Source: Oreohelix idahoensis (taxonomy: Eukaryota; Mollusca; Gastropoda; Stylommatophora; Oreohelicidae). Taken from it: 64,000 nucleotides of DNA. Positions 60,001 to 64,000 of the stretch are shown here, piece by piece. A program made the translations under genes and the position numbers. The stretch's first letter is position 1. Each line of letters starts with the position of its first letter. The stretch spans positions 240,001 through 304,000 of the forward strand of contig JAMPIV010012446.1 of the NCBI GenBank assembly GCA_024509875.1. Reading direction: 5' to 3'. Below the pieces are notes generated by a model. The model saw only the letters and a program-made list of their open reading frames with translations. It did no database searches and was not told the DNA's origin.

Positions 60001-63000
60001 AAAAACAAAAAACCAACACCCTACAAACCCTACACCACCACCCCCCCCACCAAACCCCCCACACATCACCCCCCCAAAAAAAACAAATTACCTACAAAAA
60101 AAACCCCAAAAAACCCAAACATACCCCAAAAAACAAAAAAAAAAAACCCAACAACCCCCCACAAACCCCCCCATCACAAACCCAAAAAAACAACAAACCC
60201 CAAAAACCCCCAAACAAAAACCCCCCCCCCCCCCCCCCACCAAAACCAAAAACCCAACCCCCAAAACCAAAAACAAAACCAAACCCCCCCCCCCAAAAAA
60301 AAAACCCCCCCAAACAAAAAACAAAAACCCAAAAAAACCAAAACCAAAAAAAACCCCCCAAAAACACCCAAAAAAAAAACCAAAAACCCCCCCAATCACC
60401 CACATACCCCAAAACCCCCCCAACCCCCAAAACCCCCCCCAAAACACCCACAACCCCCCCCCCCCCCAAAAACAAACCCCCAAAACCCCCCCCCCCCCCC
60501 CAACACAAAACCCACAAAACCAAACCCCCCCCCCCCAACCCACAAAACCCCAAAACAAAAACCCAAACCAAACCCCACCCAAAAAAAAAAACCCCAACCC
60601 CCCCCAAACCCCCCCACCCCCCACAACAAACCCAAACCCCCACCCATCCCAAAAACCCCCCAACCCCAAAAAAAAAAACCCCAAACCCAAACCAAAAACC
60701 CCCAAAACAACACCCCCCCCCCCAAACCCCCCAACCACAAACCAACCCAAAAACCCCCAAAATTAAACCCCCACCCATACCCCCACCCAAAAACCCCCCC
60801 AACCCCCCCCCAACCCAACCCCAACCCCCAAAACCCCCCCCCCCAAACACCCACCCCAAAACAAACCCCCCCCCCCCCAAACCCCCCCCCCAAAAAAACA
60901 ACCCCCCCCCCAAACCACCCCCAAACCACCCAAAACCACACCCCCCCCCCCCAAAACCAACCCCCACACCCCCCAAAAAAAAAAAACCAAAACAACAAAC
61001 CAAACAAAAACCCAAAAAAAAAAAACCCATTAACCAAACCCCCCCAACAAAAACCCACATCACCACCCACACCCCCCCACCCCCCCAACAACCCAAACCC
61101 ACCCCCACCCCAAAAAACCCACACAACCCCCCCCCCAAACCCCTAACAAACCCACACCTAAAAAAACAAAAAACACACAAAAAAAAAACCCCCCAACCCC
61201 AAAAAAACCCCCCCCCACCAAAAAAACCCACCCCCCAAACCCCATTAACAAAAAAACACCCAAAACAAACCCCCCACACATTAAAAACCCCCCCAACCCC
61301 TACCACAACCCCCAATCCCCAAAACCCCCCACCAAACAAATCAACCCCCCCCCCCCAACACCCAAACCCCCAACAACAAAATACCAAACCCCCCAACACC
61401 CCACCCAAAAAAAAACCTTTACAAAAAAACCCCCCCCAAAACCACACCCCCCCAAAAACCAAAACAAAAACACCCCCCCTACCCAAATCCAACAAACCCA
61501 AAACAACAACATAACCCCACACCACCACCCCCACCTCCCCCCCCCCCAAACCAAATCATACAAAACTCCACACCCAAAACTTAAAAAACCATACAAACAA
61601 ACAACCCCAAAACCCCCCCCCCCCACACCAAAAACCCTTCAAATTTCAACTTCAAAAAAAAAACCCCATAAAACACCACCCCAAACAAAATAAAAAACAA
61701 TCCAAAAAAATCTAACCTATTCAACCACCCCAACCAACCTATCAAAACCCCCCCCAAAACCTACCAACAAAAAACCCCCCCCCAACCAAACCCATCAATC
61801 CACAAACACCCCAACCCCCCCAAAACCAAACAACAACCATTTACCACACCCACACCCCCCAAAACCCAAAATTTACCCCCCACCAAAACAACCCAACACA
61901 AAACCATAACCAAAACCCCAATCAAAAACCCACCAAAAAAACAAACTAATTCCAAACCCAAAAAAAAAAACCCCCACAACAACCCAAACCCCCACCATAA
62001 ACCCCCCCCAATCTCCCCCTTTCCAAAACCCCCCAAAAACTAAAATTCAAACCAACAAAAAACAATACATTAACCCACTTTTTATTACAACCCCACTACC
62101 CCAATCCCATTCAAAACCCACATTCCCCACAACTAAAAAAAACAAACAACAAACCCAATAAAAATCAACACCAAAAAAACTACCAAACCCATAAAAATCA
62201 AAACCAACCCAACCAATAAAACAAATACCCCCAACCAAAAACCCACAACCACTAAACCAACCCCAACACTCAAACCAACCAAAACACCCCCAACTAATAA
62301 CACAAACAAACCCAATTTTATTACCCCCCCCCAACAAAAAACCCCATCAAAACCCATAAAAAACTAACAATCCCATAAAAAAACAAACACCCAACCCAAA
62401 AAAACCAACCCATATAAAAACTAACCACCCCCCCCCAAAATCCAAACACACCAACACAAACTACCCCCCCCACAACCCCCAACCACACAAACAACCATCA
62501 AAACCCAACCCCCCAAAAACCCAAAAAAACCACACCAACCACAAAACACACCCCCCAAACACACAAAAAATAAAAACCCCACCCATCCAAAACAACCAAA
62601 AAACACCCCAAACCCAAAAAAAAAAAAACCCCCCCCCAAAAACCCCCCCAACCAAATATCACCAAACCCAACAAAAATTTTCCAAAACCACCAAACATTC
62701 AACCCCCCCCCAAACCCCCCACTACCCCAAACCCACCCCCCCCAAAACCCACCCCAACAATCAACCCAAAACCCCCAAAAACCCCCCCCTATCCACTATC
62801 CAAACCACCCAATTCCCCCCCCCCCCACCCCAAACCAACCCCAAACAAAACAAAACCCAAAAAAAATCTATCAAAACCCCCCCCCAATCACAACCCACAC
62901 ACCCAACCCCTACCCCAAATACAACTAAAATCCACCCACAAACTCAAAATAATCAATAAAAAATCCTAAACCCCCCAAACAAACCCCCCAATCACCAAAC

Positions 63001-64000
63001 TCACCCACCCCATTAAAAACAACCACCACAACCCATTAACTAATAAAAATAAAAAAAAAAAAAAAAAAACCCCCAAAAAATACCATAAACATACTCCTTT
63101 AAACCCCAAAACCCCCACCCCAATAAACCTTACCCCAATCAATCCAAACCATAACAAAATCCCTACCAAAAACCAAATACATAACCCAAATCCAACCCAA
63201 TTCAACCCACATTACATTAACAATCACCACCCCCACAACACCCAACCCCAAATACCCCCCAACAAACAAATCCCCACCCATACAAACACTTACAATTCTC
63301 CTATCCCTTAAATTAAAAAAATTAAACATAACAAAAAACCCCCCACCCAAAAAAATAAATACATACCAATACCCTACCAACATAAAAATCCCAAACACCA
63401 AACCCCCCCCCTTCCAACCCCCCCTATTCCCCCCCCCCCCCCAAAACAAACATTCCCCCAATACACCCCCAACCCTACCACCCCCCAAAAACACTACATC
63501 TCACCAAAAAACCCCCCCAAAAAAACCCCCCTCCCAAAAAAAAAAAATCATCCCCCCAAATTTCACCCCCCAATCCACCCCCCACTATTACATACCCCCC
63601 CCCCATCCCCCTAACAAATAATCCATAAAACCCCCAAAACCCCCACCCCCCCTACCCCCCAACCAAAATAAAAATAAACAACCTCCCCCAAACAATTTTC
63701 CCCCCCCCCCCCCCCACCATTACCAAAAAAACCCCCTCCCCCCCCCAACCCCCCCCCAAAATTTAAACATACCCCCCATACCCCCATTCAACTACCTCCC
63801 CCCTAACAACAACCCAAACCAACATAAACCCTAAAAAACATCCCACCCAAACCAACAACACCTACCCCCAAACCCCCCCAAAACCCAAAACCACCACTTA
63901 ACCCATCCCCCCCAAAACATACACCCAATATTCAAAAACCACCCCCCCAAAAACCCAAACCCCCCCACATCCCCAATTAAACCCCATCAATAACCCAAAA
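45091..64000. other. A/C-only block 2 (probable base-calling artefact)
   Basis: Nearly 19 kb of + strand made of A and C, with rare T and only isolated G. It is A-richer at 45.1-49 kb, more C-rich from 49 to 61.6 kb, and gains some T towards the right end. No repeat unit, terminal repeat or homology is visible. Minus-strand frames of up to 722 codons of Gly, Phe, Val, Trp, Leu and Cys are compositional: without A, no stop codon can occur. I annotate no gene here, and the block continues past the window edge. Confidence 0.75.

Noticed and set aside
45158..63494. Minus-strand open frames of up to 722 codons, superficially like glycine-rich or membrane proteins
   Set aside because: Same reason. 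Hydrophobicity comes from TTT, TTG, TGG and GTT codons alone, and there are no signal peptides, conserved motifs or codon preferences.

Overview
This is a eukaryotic, almost certainly animal, window that is AT-rich, intron-style non-coding DNA filled with transposable elements. I see no convincing host protein gene, rRNA, tRNA or CRISPR array. The element mix (non-LTR retrotransposon ends, a Tc1/mariner element with TA target duplication, a long-LTR Ty3/Gypsy-type element, AT and TTTC microsatellites) fits an invertebrate metazoan. I cannot name the species, and a lophotrochozoan or basal deuterostome guess would be weak.

Layout. 0.24-5.74 kb: two diverged inverted arms of about 1.2 kb around a 3 kb spacer holding microsatellites and copies of an ATAATCTGG motif. 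5.7-12.85 kb: unannotated non-coding DNA with a (AT)n tract and a 103-bp foldback. 12.85-14.49 kb: a LINE reverse-transcriptase tail split by a complete 1,355-bp solo LTR with a 5-bp target duplication. 14.50-15.83 kb: a complete but dead mariner element with perfect 43-bp terminal inverted repeats. 15.9-17.84 kb: a second ATAATCTGG motif cluster and simple repeats. 17.84-43.0 kb: a head-to-tail array of one LTR retrotransposon, read as LTR1-A-LTR2-B-LTR3-C-LTR4. 43.86-44.47 kb: the minus-strand 3' end of another LINE. 45.1-64 kb: almost pure A/C sequence.

The most interesting object is the LTR retrotransposon. Its Gag, aspartic protease, reverse transcriptase and RNase H are recognisable. 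No integrase follows RNase H, whereas a stretch that looks like the linker normally preceding integrase lies between protease and reverse transcriptase. This is the unusual Gmr1-like order (PR-INT-RT-RH) rather than the usual Ty3/Gypsy order. Every copy here has lost the integrase core, by two different deletions: A and B share one junction, C has another.

Sequence quality matters. Copies B, C, LTR3 and LTR4 carry dense random indels. Large blocks (27.1-32.46 kb, 45.1-64 kb) contain nearly only A and C, and 37.55-38.88 kb is G-rich where a retrotransposon copy should be. I think these are uncorrected or failed long-read base calls in the assembly, not biology. The long Gly/Phe/Trp/Val open frames on the minus strand there exist only because that strand has almost no A, so stop codons cannot form.
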